Assembly (NCBI RefSeq): GCF_964019715.1
Contig: NZ_OZ026463.1
Location: 310,001-374,000, forward strand
Origin: Spiroplasma endosymbiont of Lonchoptera lutea
GTDB lineage: Bacteria > Bacillota_I > Bacilli_A > Mycoplasmatales > Nriv7
Reading direction: 5' to 3'
Length of the DNA: 64,000 bases
In this document: positions 1 to 9,817 of the stretch, in pieces
Position numbering within the stretch: position 1 is the stretch's first letter
Layout of the letters: each line of letters opens with the position of its first letter
Made by a program: the position numbers and the translations under genes
The notes under the pieces: generated by a model
Seen by the model: only the letters and a program-made list of their open reading frames with translations
The model's database searches: none
Told to the model about the DNA's origin: nothing

Positions 1-246
1 TTTCATATATCTTGTCGCTGCAATTCTTGCTGCTTCAATTTGTTTTGAAGTAATTCAAAGACCTTGTAATTCAGGTTTTTTTTGTACTTGATCAGTATTG
101 ACAACAATACTTCTTTTAGGCATAACTAATTTGCCAACTGCTTGTAATCCATATTCACCAAACGAAACCTTAGTTCCTCTTGTTGCTTTGCCTTCATAAG
201 AAACACGATGCGGACGGCGATATTTAGTTCGTTTTGGCATTAACAT
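1..246 (-). CDS. rplP: 50S ribosomal protein L16 (partial, runs off the window)
   Basis: N-terminal 82 codons of L16, a large-subunit protein near the peptidyl-transferase centre and tRNA sites. It begins [14 protein letters not shown], matching the family, and an in-frame TGA read as Trp gives the expected [18 protein letters not shown] at 246 is chosen because AAGGAGG lies 10 nt upstream. It starts 2 nt after the rpsC stop, as expected in the S10 operon. The C-terminus lies outside the window. Confidence 0.97.
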
Positions 247-248
247 AA

Positions 249-926
249 TTACTTCGCCTCCTTAACAGAATTTTTCTTTTCTGGTAAAATTTCACCCTTA
301 TAAATTCAAACCTTAATTCCAATCAAACCATAAGTTGTTAACGCTGATGCTTTAGCATAATCAATATCACTTCGCAAAGTTGCCAAGGGAACACTTCCTT
401 CAGCATAACCCTCACTACGAGCCATATCAACACCGCCAAGTCTTCCCGACACTAAAGTTTTAATTCCCTTCGCTCCAGCTTTCATTGCTTTACGGATTGC
501 TAATTTTTGTATCGTTCTAAACGATGCCCGATTAACAATTTGTTGCGCCATATTTTCAGCAACAAGTTGGGCATTCAAATCAGGAACTTTGATATCAACA
601 ACATTAATCTTAATGTCTAATTTACTATTAGTTGTCAAACCAATTGCGCGCCGAATAGCTTTAATAATATTTTCAATATTTAAACCTTCTTGTCCTAAGA
701 CAACACCCGGACGCGAAGAATGAATGAACAGCGTAATATTTTCTTTCGTGCGTTCAATTTCAACTTTAGCAATTGCTGCATTTTTCCATTTTTTCAAAAT
801 TACTTTACGAATTTTAATATCAGAATGTAATCAATTAGCAAAATTTTTATCTTTAGCATATCATCTTGAGTCTCAGTCTTTATTAATACCAAGTCGTAAT
901 CCATGTGGACTTGCCTTTTGCCCCAT
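249..926 (-). CDS. rpsC: 30S ribosomal protein S3
   Basis: 225 residues, full length for S3, which lines the mRNA entry channel of the 30S subunit. The start [13 protein letters not shown] is the family N-terminus. The central region carries the KH-domain signature [12 protein letters not shown], and the C-terminal half has [18 protein letters not shown]. Two in-frame TGA codons (Trp) must be read through at each end. The ATG overlaps the rplV stop (TAATG), indicating translational coupling. Confidence 0.97.
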
Positions 927-1273
927 TATTGATTACCTCCCTTTTTGTCTGTTACGACAATTGTAATGTGACTAGTTCTTTTTAATATTTTATAAGCTTG
1001 TCCATGATCTGATGGTCGAAACCGTTTTAAAGTTGCACCCTCACTCACTAAAACCTCTTTAATTAATAACGCATCCCCATCCATCGCATAATTATTTACC
1101 GCATTAGCAATAGCCGATTTTAGAAGTTTAAGTACTGGCTCACTAGCTTTTTTATTAGTATTCATTAAAATCGCTAAAGCATCAGTAACTGGTTTTCTTC
1201 TTATTAATTCAGCAATTAATTGCACCTTTCTGGGGGCAATTCTAATTGTTCTTAAAATAGCTTTTGCTTCCAT
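926..1273 (-). CDS. rplV: 50S ribosomal protein L22
   Basis: 115 residues, normal length for L22, whose beta-hairpin lines the nascent-peptide exit tunnel. Family motifs [15 protein letters not shown] near the N-terminus and the C-terminal SHITIVV are visible. It lies between rpsS and rpsC in standard S10-operon order and shares one base with the rpsC start. Confidence 0.97.
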   Translation of the reverse strand: MEAKAILRTIRIAPRKVQLIAELIRRKPVTDALAILMNTNKKASEPVLKLLKSAIANAVNNYAMDGDALLIKEVLVSEGATLKRFRPSDHGQAYKILKRTSHITIVVTDKKGGNQ

Positions 1274-1288
1274 ATTTTAAACTCCTTA

Positions 1289-1561
1289 CTATTTCTTCTT
1301 CTTATCATTTCCGTGCCCACCAAACGATCTTGTTGGTGCAAATTCACCAAATTTATGACCAACCATATCTTCAGTTACAAAAACCGGAACATGCTTTCTA
1401 CCATCATGAACAGCAACTGTATGATTAATGAAGGCAGGAGAAATAGTAGAGCGACGCGATCAAGTTTTCATTACTTCTCTTTTATTATTACTATTCAACA
1501 ACTCAACTTTTTTCAATAAATGTGACGCAATATATGGTCCTTTTTTTAATGATCTTCCCAT
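1289..1561 (-). CDS. rpsS: 30S ribosomal protein S19
   Basis: 90 residues. It begins [18 protein letters not shown] and contains the S19 motifs [13 protein letters not shown] and [20 protein letters not shown] codon (Trp of TWSRR) interrupts it under the standard code. The protein binds the 30S head with S13. The order rplB-rpsS-rplV is canonical. Confidence 0.97.
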
Positions 1562-1591
1562 CCTTAACGATTTCCTTTCATAAGCATTACC

Positions 1592-2428
1592 CTATTTTTT
1601 CTTTCTTCTAATAATTAATTTTGTTGAAGCCTTACGAGGATTACGAGTTTTCATCCCCAATGTCTTCTTACCTCAAGGTGTTACAGGAGCTACTCTTCCA
1701 ATCGGCGCTTTTCCTTCACCACCACCATGTGGATGATCATTAGGATTCATAACTGAACCTCTAACCGTCGGACGAATTCCTCTTCAACGATTTCTTCCAG
1801 CTTTTCCTCAATTAACTAAGTTCCGATCTTCATTACCAACTTCACCAATTGTTGCTCGACAAGATGCTAATATCTTGCGAACCTCACCAGAATTTAAACG
1901 AATCGTAACATAACGACCACTTTCATCTTTTCCTAATAATTGAGCACTAGTTCCCGCGCTTCTAGCTAATTGACCACCTTTTAAAGGTCGCAATTCAATA
2001 TTATGAACTACTGTCCCCTCAGGCATTTTTCCCATTGGCATATTATTACCAACTTTAATATCCATCAGCGGACCACTAACAATTTCCATTCCCACTTCAA
2101 GAGTTTTAGGTGCTAAAATATATCTTTTTTCACCATCAAGATAATTAACTAATGAAATAAACGCATTACGATTAGGATCATACTCAATACTTGCTACTTT
2201 ACCAATAATATTGTCTTTATCGCGTTTAAAATCAATAATACGATATTTTCTTTTATGACCGCCACCTTTATGACGCGTAGTAATAATTCCCCGATTATTC
2301 CGACCAGATTTCCTATTTAATGTAGTTAATAACGATTTCTCTGGTTTATCAGTTGTTAAAACTGAATAATCAAGAGTTGTCATATTACGACGACCATTAG
2401 TAACTGGTTTATATTTCTTTATTGCCAT
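1592..2428 (-). CDS. rplB: 50S ribosomal protein L2
   Basis: 278 residues, full length for L2, needed for subunit association and peptidyl transfer. It starts [17 protein letters not shown]. The conserved C-terminal [10 protein letters not shown] region and the [20 protein letters not shown] tail are encoded at about 1592-1720. Several Trp residues in the C-terminal half are TGA codons, so a standard-code translation stops early at 1808. Confidence 0.97.
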
Positions 2429-2446
2429 AACTCTTACTCCTTAATA

Positions 2447-2734
2447 TTATTCGTTATTAAATAACTCTAATTTTTCACCTGGTTTTAAAGTAAAAATCGC
2501 TCTTTTACTAGCATTAGTTAATCCTTCAAACCGTCCCATTTTTTTAGCTTTTGGTTTCTTTTTAATAATATTTACCTTAAGAACTTTTACTTCAAAAATA
2601 GTTTCAAATGCTTTTTTAATTTGTGTCTTATTAGCCTTATAATTAACTTCAAAAGTATATTTACCATCAACATTAATTTTTAAATATGACTTTTCTGTTA
2701 AGACTGGCTTTTTAATTACTTTGGTAATATGCAT
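2447..2734 (-). CDS. rplW: 50S ribosomal protein L23
   Basis: 95 residues. L23 sits at the exit tunnel rim and docks trigger factor and SRP. Family motifs are VIKKPVLTEKSY at the N-terminus, NKTQIKKAFETIFEVKV and the KAKKMGRF loop. Its ATG overlaps the rplD stop (TAATG), so the two are probably translationally coupled. Confidence 0.96.
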   Translation of the reverse strand: MHITKVIKKPVLTEKSYLKINVDGKYTFEVNYKANKTQIKKAFETIFEVKVLKVNIIKKKPKAKKMGRFEGLTNASKRAIFTLKPGEKLELFNNE

Positions 2735-3363
2735 TATGCCAATACCCCCTCAATGTTTACTAACGCCTCTAAAGTTATTAATAACTTATTAGCGTGCAAT
2801 AAATCATAAATATTTAAACTACTAGCAGCAATGACATTAAATTTTGCAATATTACTTGCTGATTTAACAATCATTTCATCAGCTACTTTAGTAATTAATA
2901 ATGTTTTATTATCCACTAACTTTAAATTTTGACAAATTTGTAAAACTGCCTTTGTTGAATATTTTTCTAAACTAATAGTATCAACAATAATAAGTTCATT
3001 ATTTTGTGCTTTTAAAGATAACGCCGATTTTAATGCTAACTTTCTTACTTTCCGATTAACATGCAATTTATAATTTTTCTCAACTGTCGGACCAAATACA
3101 ATTCCCCCACCTTTTCATTGTGGCGAACGAATTGAACCTTGTCTGGCTCGGCCTGTTCCCTTTTGCTTTCATGGTTTTTTACCACCACCACTAACTTCAC
3201 CACGAGTTTTAGTTTGATGTGTTCCCTGTCTTCAAGACGCTTGTTGAGCAATTGTCGCATCAAACATTGCTTGTTGATGAGGCGTAATATTTCAAACTTT
3301 CTCATTTAAACTAACATCTTTAACAACATTACCATTAATATCTAATACTTGTAACTTCATCAT
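2734..3363 (-). CDS. rplD: 50S ribosomal protein L4
   Basis: 209 residues. L4 reaches into the exit tunnel and in other bacteria also regulates the S10 operon. The motif GGGKKPWKQKGTGRARQG is the family signature; its Trp codons are TGA. Two adjacent ATGs (3363 and 3360) follow GGAG at 5 and 8 nt; I take the first, but the second is equally possible. It precedes rplW in canonical order. Confidence 0.95.
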
Positions 3364-3379
3364 TTTTTCTCCTTAATAA

Positions 3380-4087
3380 TTATGCTGCTGGGGCAACGCT
3401 ACTAACATCTACTGTAGTAGTTTCAACAGGTGGTTGATTGTTAACTAAATTTGGTGGTGTTTTTGTTTTTAAGCCCTTAATCGCTTCAGTAATAACAACA
3501 AACTGTTTTTTAGGTCCTGGAATTGAACCTTTAACTAATAGCGCATTCTTAGCAACATCAATATGAATTACTTGCAAATTTTGCATTGTAACTTGTTGAT
3601 GTCCCATTCTTCCTGGCATCTTTTTTCCTTTAAAAATTCGGTTCGGAGCAATCGCACCCATTGAACCAATTTCACGATGAAATCCAGAACCATGAGCCAT
3701 CGGCCCTCTTGAATAATTATGGCGTTTAATAACTCCTGCAAAGCCTTTACCCTTGCTAATGGCTCGCACATCCACTAATTCACCAGGAGTGAAAATATCA
3801 CAATTAATAATATCTCCCATATTAAACCCTGACATTTCACGAATCTCTTTACTAAACCTTTTCGGAGTTGTCTGAGCTCTTTTAAAATGTCCTGTCAATG
3901 GTTTATTAACTAAATTAGCTCTTTTATCTTCTACCGCTAATTGCAACGAAGTATAACCATTTTTTTCTGCTGTTTTAACATCAGTAACAACATTAGGTTG
4001 CACTTCAATAACTGTTACGGGAATTATCTTTCCTTCAACAGTAAAGACCTGACTCATAGCAATTTTTCTGCCTAAAATTCCTTTCAT
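3380..4087 (-). CDS. rplC: 50S ribosomal protein L3
   Basis: 235 residues. It starts [15 protein letters not shown] and carries the L3 signature [20 protein letters not shown] and [19 protein letters not shown]. The C-terminal tail of about 25 residues ([15 protein letters not shown] onward, rich in Pro, Thr and Val) extends beyond the usual L3 end at about residue 210 and is probably disordered. It lies between rpsJ and rplD. Confidence 0.96.
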   Translation of the reverse strand: MKGILGRKIAMSQVFTVEGKIIPVTVIEVQPNVVTDVKTAEKNGYTSLQLAVEDKRANLVNKPLTGHFKRAQTTPKRFSKEIREMSGFNMGDIINCDIFTPGELVDVRAISKGKGFAGVIKRHNYSRGPMAHGSGFHREIGSMGAIAPNRIFKGKKMPGRMGHQQVTMQNLQVIHIDVAKNALLVKGSIPGPKKQFVVITEAIKGLKTKTPPNLVNNQPPVETTTVDVSSVAPAA

Positions 4088-4164
4088 AAGAATTTTACCG
4101 TCCTTTCCAACTTATCATTATTGTGTATATCATTGCCTTTTAAAATATATTTCTAAAAGGTTGA

Positions 4165-4482
4165 CTAGGTAATTGCATTTAATTTAATCTCAATATCCAC
4201 ACCACTCGGTAGTTGTAATCTTGATAAACTATTTACAGTTTTTGGCGTTGGATTAATAATATCAACGATTCTATTATGAGTTCGAATTTCAAACTGTTCA
4301 CGAGCATCTTTATGTTTATGAACAGATCGTAAAACAGTATAAATTTCTCTTTTGGTTGGCAAAGGAATCGGTCCCTTAACTTTTGCTCCCGTCAATTGCG
4401 CTGCTTGAACAATTTTAAAAATTGACTGGTCAACAGTTTTGCTATCATAACCACATAAACGAATTCTAATTTTTTGAGCCAT
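4165..4482 (-). CDS. rpsJ: 30S ribosomal protein S10
   Basis: 105 residues. It starts [13 protein letters not shown] and contains the S10 signature [21 protein letters not shown]. First gene of the S10 operon, transcribed leftwards. The 5' untranslated region is about 80 nt from the proposed promoter at 4573-4601. Besides its 30S role, S10 is the transcription antitermination factor NusE. Confidence 0.97.
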   Translation of the reverse strand: MAQKIRIRLCGYDSKTVDQSIFKIVQAAQLTGAKVKGPIPLPTKREIYTVLRSVHKHKDAREQFEIRTHNRIVDIINPTPKTVNSLSRLQLPSGVDIEIKLNAIT

Positions 4483-4572
4483 AACACGGTCTCCTTCCTG
4501 AATTAAAAATTACTTTTGCTACAACGCTTCTTGGCGTATCAATAATGGTACATATAATATACACAGTTAAAT

Positions 4573-4601
4573 ATTATACACTATTCCTTAGCAATTAAAA
4601 A
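4573..4601 (-). promoter_or_regulatory. Probable S10-operon promoter
   Basis: On the minus strand, TTTTTA (4601-4596), a 17-nt spacer and a perfect TATAAT (4578-4573) lie about 90 nt upstream of rpsJ. The -10 box is strong and the -35 weak, which is common in mollicutes. The left edge of the miniature element lies only 16 bp upstream of this promoter. Confidence 0.55.
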
Positions 4602-4609
4602 TATATTTA

Positions 4610-4929
4610 ACACGCTGGGTCGCGTTTAGTTTTCTTAAGTATTTTTAAAAAAAGAAAAAATAATCATTTACTATAAATTATTTCAATATGCAAATTAAGT
4701 ATATATTTCTTATGTATGATTTTTTTTGTAAAAAATTATTTTAATGTTGTTTTTATAAGCATTTTAGTGAGTTTTTATAACCTTTTATTAAGATTATGTT
4801 TGTTAATATTAAATATTTTGTTTTATTACTTATTTTTTAGATAAAATGATAATTAAATTGTGATTACTTTTTTTTCAAAATTATTTAAACCTTTTCCTAC
4901 CTAACAAAACTTTACGCGTCCACACGCTG
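4610..4929. mobile_element. 304-bp miniature inverted-repeat element, copy 1, with 8-bp target duplication
   Basis: The element spans 4618-4921. Its ends are imperfect terminal inverted repeats: GGTCGCGTTTAGTTTTCTTA on the left, and GGACGCGTAAAGTTTTGTTA read inward from the right. The octamer ACACGCTG is repeated perfectly on both sides (4610-4617 and 4922-4929), showing cut-and-paste type insertion. The interior is AT-rich and encodes nothing. A second copy lies in inverted orientation at 20234-20537 with a different 8-bp duplication. No transposase with these ends is visible in the window, so it is probably non-autonomous. Confidence 0.88.
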
Positions 4930-5414
4930 AGCATGTAAAGTTTATTGGGGTTATTAGATTATGTTTTGAAAATTAATTCTTATATTTAAGAATTAATTGA
5001 AACTATGAGTATTTAACTCATCAGATAACTCATCAGACTTTTATTTTCACAAAAATTATTATAACTGAAAATAATGAATTTTTTTCTAAAATATACATAA
5101 TTATTTTCATATTTATTCGATATGCTTTTACCATTTTAAAAATATCCATTCAGCAACATTAGGTCATAAAATTATATTTTGATTTTTTAATTTGTATTCA
5201 TTATGTAAAATTAAGAAAAGTGCAATAAATAAGGAGTATTTTAAATGTCTTGATTACACAGTCTTATTACACAAATTCACTAATGTTTAACATTAGTGAA
5301 TTGTAAATTATAGTTGTGTAATATCTCTGTGTTACCTTACAAATAAGTTTTCATTTTTTTCTTTGAATTTTTCTTTCACATTTTTTCTCCATTCAATTAA
5401 TTAAAACAAATTAA
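4930..5414. other. AT-rich intergenic region with palindromes and a 12-codon reading frame
   Basis: No convincing gene. It holds a perfect inverted repeat at about 4972-4999 (arms AATTAATTCTTA). A short frame at 5245-5283 (MSWLHSLITQIH, TGA as Trp) follows a good AAGGAG site. Immediately after it comes a 29-bp palindrome, 5274-5302, with 14-bp arms AATTCACTAATGTT. The frame may be a leader peptide or the surviving start of a deleted gene. Confidence 0.4.
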
Positions 5415-5439
5415 AAAATGGCTGTGATAGCCATTTTGT
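5415..5439 (-). terminator. Terminator of the HNH gene
   Basis: On the minus strand, AAATGGCT / AGCCATTT form an 8-bp stem around a short ATCAC-type loop, followed by a run of T. It lies 15 bp after the HNH stop codon. Confidence 0.7.
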
Positions 5440-5453
5440 TAAATTTATGTTTA

Positions 5454-5717
5454 TTAGTAGTTTCTTTTATTGCAATTGCACTCAATATGAACAGCTTGTA
5501 AATTTGTAATATGGTTGCTTCCTCCTCTAGAAAGCGGAACGATATGATCCACATTCCATGCATATCTACTATTAGGTTGATTGCTTTCATGAACCACATA
5601 AAGTATTGTATCTCGGCAAATACCACATAATTTATGGTTACTAAAACAATCATTTACAGAGCAAAAGCAAGAAAGTGCATTATCTCAAACTTGTAAAATT
5701 TTTTCATCTAAATCCAT
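5454..5717 (-). CDS. Small HNH-family endonuclease-like protein
   Basis: 87 residues with one TGA (Trp) near the N-terminus. The C-terminal half reads WNVDHIVPLSRGGSNHITNLQ, the core DH...P..RGG..N of HNH (McrA/5-methylcytosine-type) nucleases. Cysteine pairs CGIC and CNCN could bind a structural zinc. ATG at 5717 follows GGAGAGG. The expected product would cleave DNA or nick it; specificity cannot be told. Single-gene unit with its own terminator, adjacent to mobile DNA. It could be a solitary homing or restriction-type nuclease. Confidence 0.75.
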
Positions 5718-5786
5718 TAGTATCCTCTCCTTTTTAAAATAAATTTGATTTAATTATAAATTTAAATATGATGTTTTTCTAGTTTT

Positions 5787-6822
5787 CCTGAAATGTAAAA
5801 TTAAAAAGGACACTTATATAAAAAACAAATTGTGTTAATTCTATAATTAAGAAAAGAAAGGAATTAGCACAATGTATAAGTATCTGACTATTGAATCAAT
5901 AATAGCAATAAAAGAATATAAAAGTTATGGATTTTCTATTCGTAAAATAGCAAAAGCAATTGATTATAGTAAATCAACTGTACACAGAGTTTGTAAATTA
6001 TTAAATCAAAACTTATTACCATTAGAAATATTGAATCAAGTTCAAAAAAATAAACAAAATGCAGGTAGAAAATTAATAATTTTAACTTTAACAGAAATTA
6101 ATACTATCAATCATTTGTTAATTACTAAAAATTATGCTCTTGATATAATTGCTGATTTTTTAAAGAAAAATAAAATAAAAAATATTTCAACAAAAACTTT
6201 ATATAACATGTTTAAAACAAATCGAATGGGTTTTGATGAAAAAAATTTATTGAGAAAAGGCAAAAATAAACCTCATAAACAAAAAGAAACTAGGGGCAGA
6301 ATTAATAATTGTAAATCTATTCATGAAAGAAATTTAATCATTCCAAATATTAAAAATATACAAGAATTTGGCCATTTAGAGGGAGATACTATTGTTGGTA
6401 AAGATCATAAAAGTTCTATTATTACTTTAGCTGATATATGATCAAAAACCACAATTCCTTTGAAAACTAAAAATCATAAAGCAGAAAGTATTACACAAAG
6501 TATAATAAAATTTATTTCAAAATTAATACCAGGAACAATTAAAACTATTACTTTTGATCGTGGTAAAGAATTTAGTAAATGAAAATTAATTGAAAAAAAT
6601 TGTAATGTTAAAATTTATTTTGCAGATGCTGGCAAACCTTGTCAAAGAGGTTTAAATGAGAACAATAATGGTATTTTAAGAAGATATTTACCAAAATCTA
6701 CTGATTTATCTTCATATAAACAAAAAGACTTAAATTCTATAGCATTTCAAATTAATTCTACACCCAGAAAATCATTATCTTATAAAAGACCAATAGATTT
6801 AATACAATTATTTTAAAAAACT
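5787..6822 (+). mobile_element. IS30-type element A, copy 1 (right end cut by IS3 element)
   Basis: It starts with the left end CCTGAAATGTAAAATTAAAA and runs through a complete transposase gene. The last about 25 bp, including the right terminal repeat, are missing. At 6823 the sequence switches directly to the left end of the IS3-family element. Full copies elsewhere are exactly 1061 bp. Confidence 0.92.
5872..6816 (+). CDS. IS30-family transposase (element A)
   Basis: 314 residues with internal TGA Trp codons. The N-terminus (YGFSIRKIAKAIDYSKSTVHR) is a helix-turn-helix DNA-binding domain. The catalytic DDE core is visible as EFGHLEGDTIVG, ITFDRGKEF and GLNENNNGILRRY. It catalyses cut-and-paste or circle-mediated transposition of the element. 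RBS AAGAAAGG lies upstream of ATG. The frame is intact although the element's right end is lost, so it could still act on other copies. Confidence 0.93.
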
Positions 6823-6893
6823 TGGATAGGCTACAATAAGTTGGACCATAATTATATAGACTTCAAAATTATTAAGAAAGAAGGAATATAAAA

Positions 6894-7172
6894 ATGGGAA
6901 ATAAAATCTCATACTCTGAAGAATTTAAAAAACAAATTGTAATGCTATACAAAAATGACAAAAGTGTTATTAATTTAAGGAAAGAATATAATTTACCAAA
7001 ACCAACTATTTATAGTTGAATTAAAAATTATAATAATTCTGGGTCATTTAAAGCAAAAGATAATCGCACTGTCGAAGAAAATGAATTAATTTACTTGCGA
7101 AAAGAAAACCAACAATTACGAATGGAAAATGACATTTTAAAGCAAGCAGCACTGATAATCGGGAAAAAATAA
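6894..7172 (+). CDS. IS3-family OrfA (DNA-binding subunit)
   Basis: 92 residues. Helix-turn-helix in the first half ([16 protein letters not shown]), then a leucine-zipper-like helix [20 protein letters not shown] that in IS3 elements dimerises the transposase. The end, GGGAAAAAAT, contains an A6 tract suitable for -1 frameshifting into OrfB. It differs from the other copy by G to R (NLRKEYN). Confidence 0.88.
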
Positions 7173-7364
7173 CAATAATTAATAACAACAAAAATAAATA
7201 TTCAGTGAGGAAAATATGTAAGATTTTAGGTTTACTAAAATCAACATATTATTATCAAACTAATAAATGCACCAAGTTTGATGTTAATAATTATGAACAA
7301 GAAGTTATCAGTGCATTTAATAAAAGTCGCAAGATTTATGGTGCTCGTAAAATTAAAGCTGTTT

Positions 7365-8425
7365 CCTGAATTGTAAATATAAATGGGACAGTTTTTTAAA
7401 ATAATTGTATTAAATCTATTGGTCTTTTATAAGATAATGATTTTCTGGGTGTAGAATTAATTTGAAATGCTATAGAATTTAAGTCTTTTTGTTTATATGA
7501 AGATAAATCAGTAGATTTTGGTAAATATCTTCTTAAAATACCATTATTGTTCTCATTTAAACCTCTTTGACAAGGTTTGCCGGCATCTGCAAAATAAATT
7601 TTAACATTACAATTTTTTTCAATTAATTTTCATTTACTAAATTCTTTACCACGATCAAAAGTAATAGTTTTAATTGTTCCTGGTATTAATTTTGAAATAA
7701 ATTTTATTATACTTTGTGTAATACTTTCTGCTTTATGATTTTTAGTTTTCAAAGGAATTGTGGTTTTTGATCATATATCAGCTAAAGTAATAATAGAACT
7801 TTTATGATCTTTACCAACGATAGTATCTCCCTCTAAATGGCCAAATTCTTGTATATTTTTAATATTTGGAATGATTAAATTTCTTTCATGAATAGATTTA
7901 CAATTATTAATTCTGCCCCTAGTTTCTTTTTGTTTATGAGGTTTATTTTTGCCTTTTCTCAATAAATTTTTTTCATCAAAACCCATTCGATTTGTTTTAA
8001 ACATGTTATATAAAGTTTTTGTTGAAATATTTTTTATTTTATTTTTCTTTAAAAAATCAGCAATTATATCAAGAGCATAATTTTTAGTAATTAACAAATG
8101 ATTGATAGTATTAATTTCTGTTAAAGTTAAAATTATTAATTTTCTACCTGCATTTTGTTTATTTTTTTGAACTTGATTCAATATTTCTAATGGTAATAAG
8201 TTTTGATTTAATAATTTACAAACTCTGTGTACAGTTGATTTACTATAATCAATTGCTTTTGCTATTTTACGAATAGAAAATCCATAACTTTTATATTCTT
8301 TTATTGCTATTATTGATTCAATAGTCAGATACTTATACATTGTGCTAATTCCTTTCTTTTCTTAATTATAGAATTAACACAATTTGTTTTTTATATAAGT
8401 GTCCTTTTTAATTTTACATTTCAGG
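7365..8425 (-). mobile_element. IS30-type element A, copy 2 (complete)
   Basis: Exactly 1061 bp between CCTGAATTGTAAATATAAAT (right end, here on the left) and ...ACATTTCAGG. It is inserted in the orfB of the IS3 element, in opposite orientation. Confidence 0.95.
7396..8340 (-). CDS. IS30-family transposase (element A, copy 2)
   Basis: 314 residues, essentially identical to the copy at 5872-6816: helix-turn-helix followed by the DDE core (GHLEGDTIVG, TFDRGKEF, NENNNG). Apparently functional, with its own upstream leader and AAAGG ribosome site. Confidence 0.93.
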
Positions 8426-9093
8426 ATAAGAAAAAATATCATTTTATCACGACGAAAAATCCGATTTATTATGATCAAAAATAATTTGGTTTCTAAATAC
8501 ACCAAGTTAAAATATTGTAATCATAAAAAAACAGTTAATAATGACGAAATTAATAATGTTTTAAATCGTCAATTTAATGACAAAAAACCAAATGAAGTTG
8601 TTGTTAGTGATTTAACATATGTTCAAGTTGGCACTAAATGACATTATATTTGTTTATTAATTGACTTGTTTAATCGCGAAGTAATTGGCTATAGTGCTGG
8701 ACCAAATAAAACTGCTGAATTAGTTCAACAAGCTTTTCACAAGATAACACGACCATTAAATAAAATAACTTTATTTCATACTGATCGTGGTAATGAGTTT
8801 AAAAATAAAATTATTGATGAAATTTTAATAACCTTTAAAATTAAAAGATCATTAAGCTCCAAAGGATGCCCATATGATAATGCTGTTGCTGAAGCAACTT
8901 ACAAAACCTTTAAAACCGAATTTATTAACGGTAAAAAATTTGCAAACTTAACACAACTAAAATGCGAACTATTTGATTTTGTTAATTGATATAACAATAT
9001 TCGAATTCATGGCAGTTTAAATTATTTAACTCCCGTTGAATTTAGAAAATACCAGTCTACATAAAAAGTGTCCTAAAAAGGGTTGCCAATCCA

Positions 9094-9175
9094 TACTTAA
9101 AGATATGAATATAATGTAATTAAGTATTATTCATCAATATTTTTTTAAAAAATTAATGAGTTTGTTTGATTTCAT
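9094..9175 (-). pseudogene. Plectrovirus small membrane protein, 3' end removed by IS3 element
   Basis: Start of a gene found complete at 48871-49143 and 37417-37677. About 27 codons remain (MKSNKLINFLKKYWW, then a hydrophobic stretch) before the IS3 right end. It overlaps the preceding viral gene by 23 bp. It marks the left edge of the first viral remnant. Confidence 0.8.
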
Positions 9176-9545
9176 TTTTCAAGGCTCTTTTTGCTTTAAT
9201 TTTTTGAATAATAAAGCGGATTAATTTTTCAAATTTAATTGCAAAGTATATTGCTGCGCCTCATCAAAAAACAAATATTCCTGCCAGCATAATACCACTA
9301 TTGAACTTGCCAAAGAATTTAACCATTTCTTCATTCATAAAATTATTAAATTCGTCACTTGTTCCAGTTATTCATTTAGTATCGATTGCTGTTAATGTAC
9401 AAATTAATAAGCTTATAAAGATGAAAATGATACTTAATACTATTTTAAACCACTGTTTTTTAAAAGAATTTTTAATTTTTAATTTTAACGGCATTTTTTC
9501 TTTTGAATTATCTTTTTTAAATAATTTTACTAAAAGTTTCTTCAT
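9153..9545 (-). CDS. Plectrovirus membrane protein (130 aa)
   Basis: 130 residues: a basic N-terminus (KKLLVKLFKKDNSKEK), then two transmembrane segments at about residues 40-60 and 90-112, and a basic C-terminal tail. The homologue at 49121-50577 is interrupted by IS30-A, and a shorter relative is at 41457-41819. It sits in the viral cluster downstream of the Zot-like ATPase. Probably a virion or assembly membrane protein; exact role unknown. Confidence 0.72.
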
Positions 9546-9566
9546 TTTAATTTTCCTTTCATATTT

Positions 9567-9815
9567 TTATCGCCCTTTAATCACAATAAATAAGGCAATC
9601 AGCACACAAGTAACACCGAGAATAGTAAAGATTGGGTGTTGCGAAAATGTCCGAGCCATTGGTTTAAATAGTTCTAAAATTGTTAAATTGCTAGTAATAA
9701 ACTTTTGGAAATTCGCAAGACCTTCGCTAATATAGTTTGTTAAAGTTTCAAAATGACTACCAGCTAATAGTCCAAGAACAGTTATTAAGATAAAAATAAT
9801 AATTAGTTTAAACAT
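9567..9815 (-). CDS. Plectrovirus small membrane protein (82 aa)
   Basis: 82 residues: an N-terminal hydrophobic helix (FKLIIIFILITVLGLLAG), an amphipathic middle (FETLTNYISEGLANFQ), the conserved FKPM...FSQHPIF motif, and a C-terminal transmembrane helix. Close relatives are at 50600-50848 and 62626-62871. The motif is conserved across all three viral variants, which supports real coding. Candidate minor coat or secretion component of the filamentous virion. Confidence 0.75.
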   Translation of the reverse strand: MFKLIIIFILITVLGLLAGSHFETLTNYISEGLANFQKFITSNLTILELFKPMARTFSQHPIFTILGVTCVLIALFIVIKGR

Positions 9816-9817
9816 CG

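Larger units (their letters stand above)
7205..9064 (+). pseudogene. IS3-family OrfB transposase, interrupted by IS30-A
   Basis: 5' part 7205-7364 and 3' part 8426-9064, separated by a complete IS30-A. Compared with the intact copy at 28069-28869, two bases are missing at the insertion point, so this is not a simple duplication-flanked insertion. The DDE core lies wholly in the 3' part (SDLTYVQVG, HTDRGNEF, AVAEATYKT). Non-functional as OrfAB. Confidence 0.9.
6823..9093 (+). mobile_element. IS3-family element, copy 1, interrupted by IS30-A copy 2
   Basis: Left end TGGATAGGCTACAATAAGTT at 6823 and right end ...GGTTGCCAATCCA at 9093, matching the complete 1212-bp copy at 27687-28898. It is split at 7364/8426 by a complete IS30-A in the opposite orientation. 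Flanks differ: IS30-A copy 1 on the left, a truncated viral gene on the right, with no direct repeat. The locus is therefore a product of deletion or recombination between insertions. Confidence 0.9.

Noticed and set aside
3045-3305. 86-codon minus-strand frame overlapping rplD
   Set aside because: It is out of frame with L4, which is continuous through this stretch once TGA is read as Trp; it has no homology or ribosome site.
5411-5653. 80-codon frame over the HNH gene
   Set aside because: A shifted frame. The real protein (5454-5717) has the HNH motif and a ribosome site.
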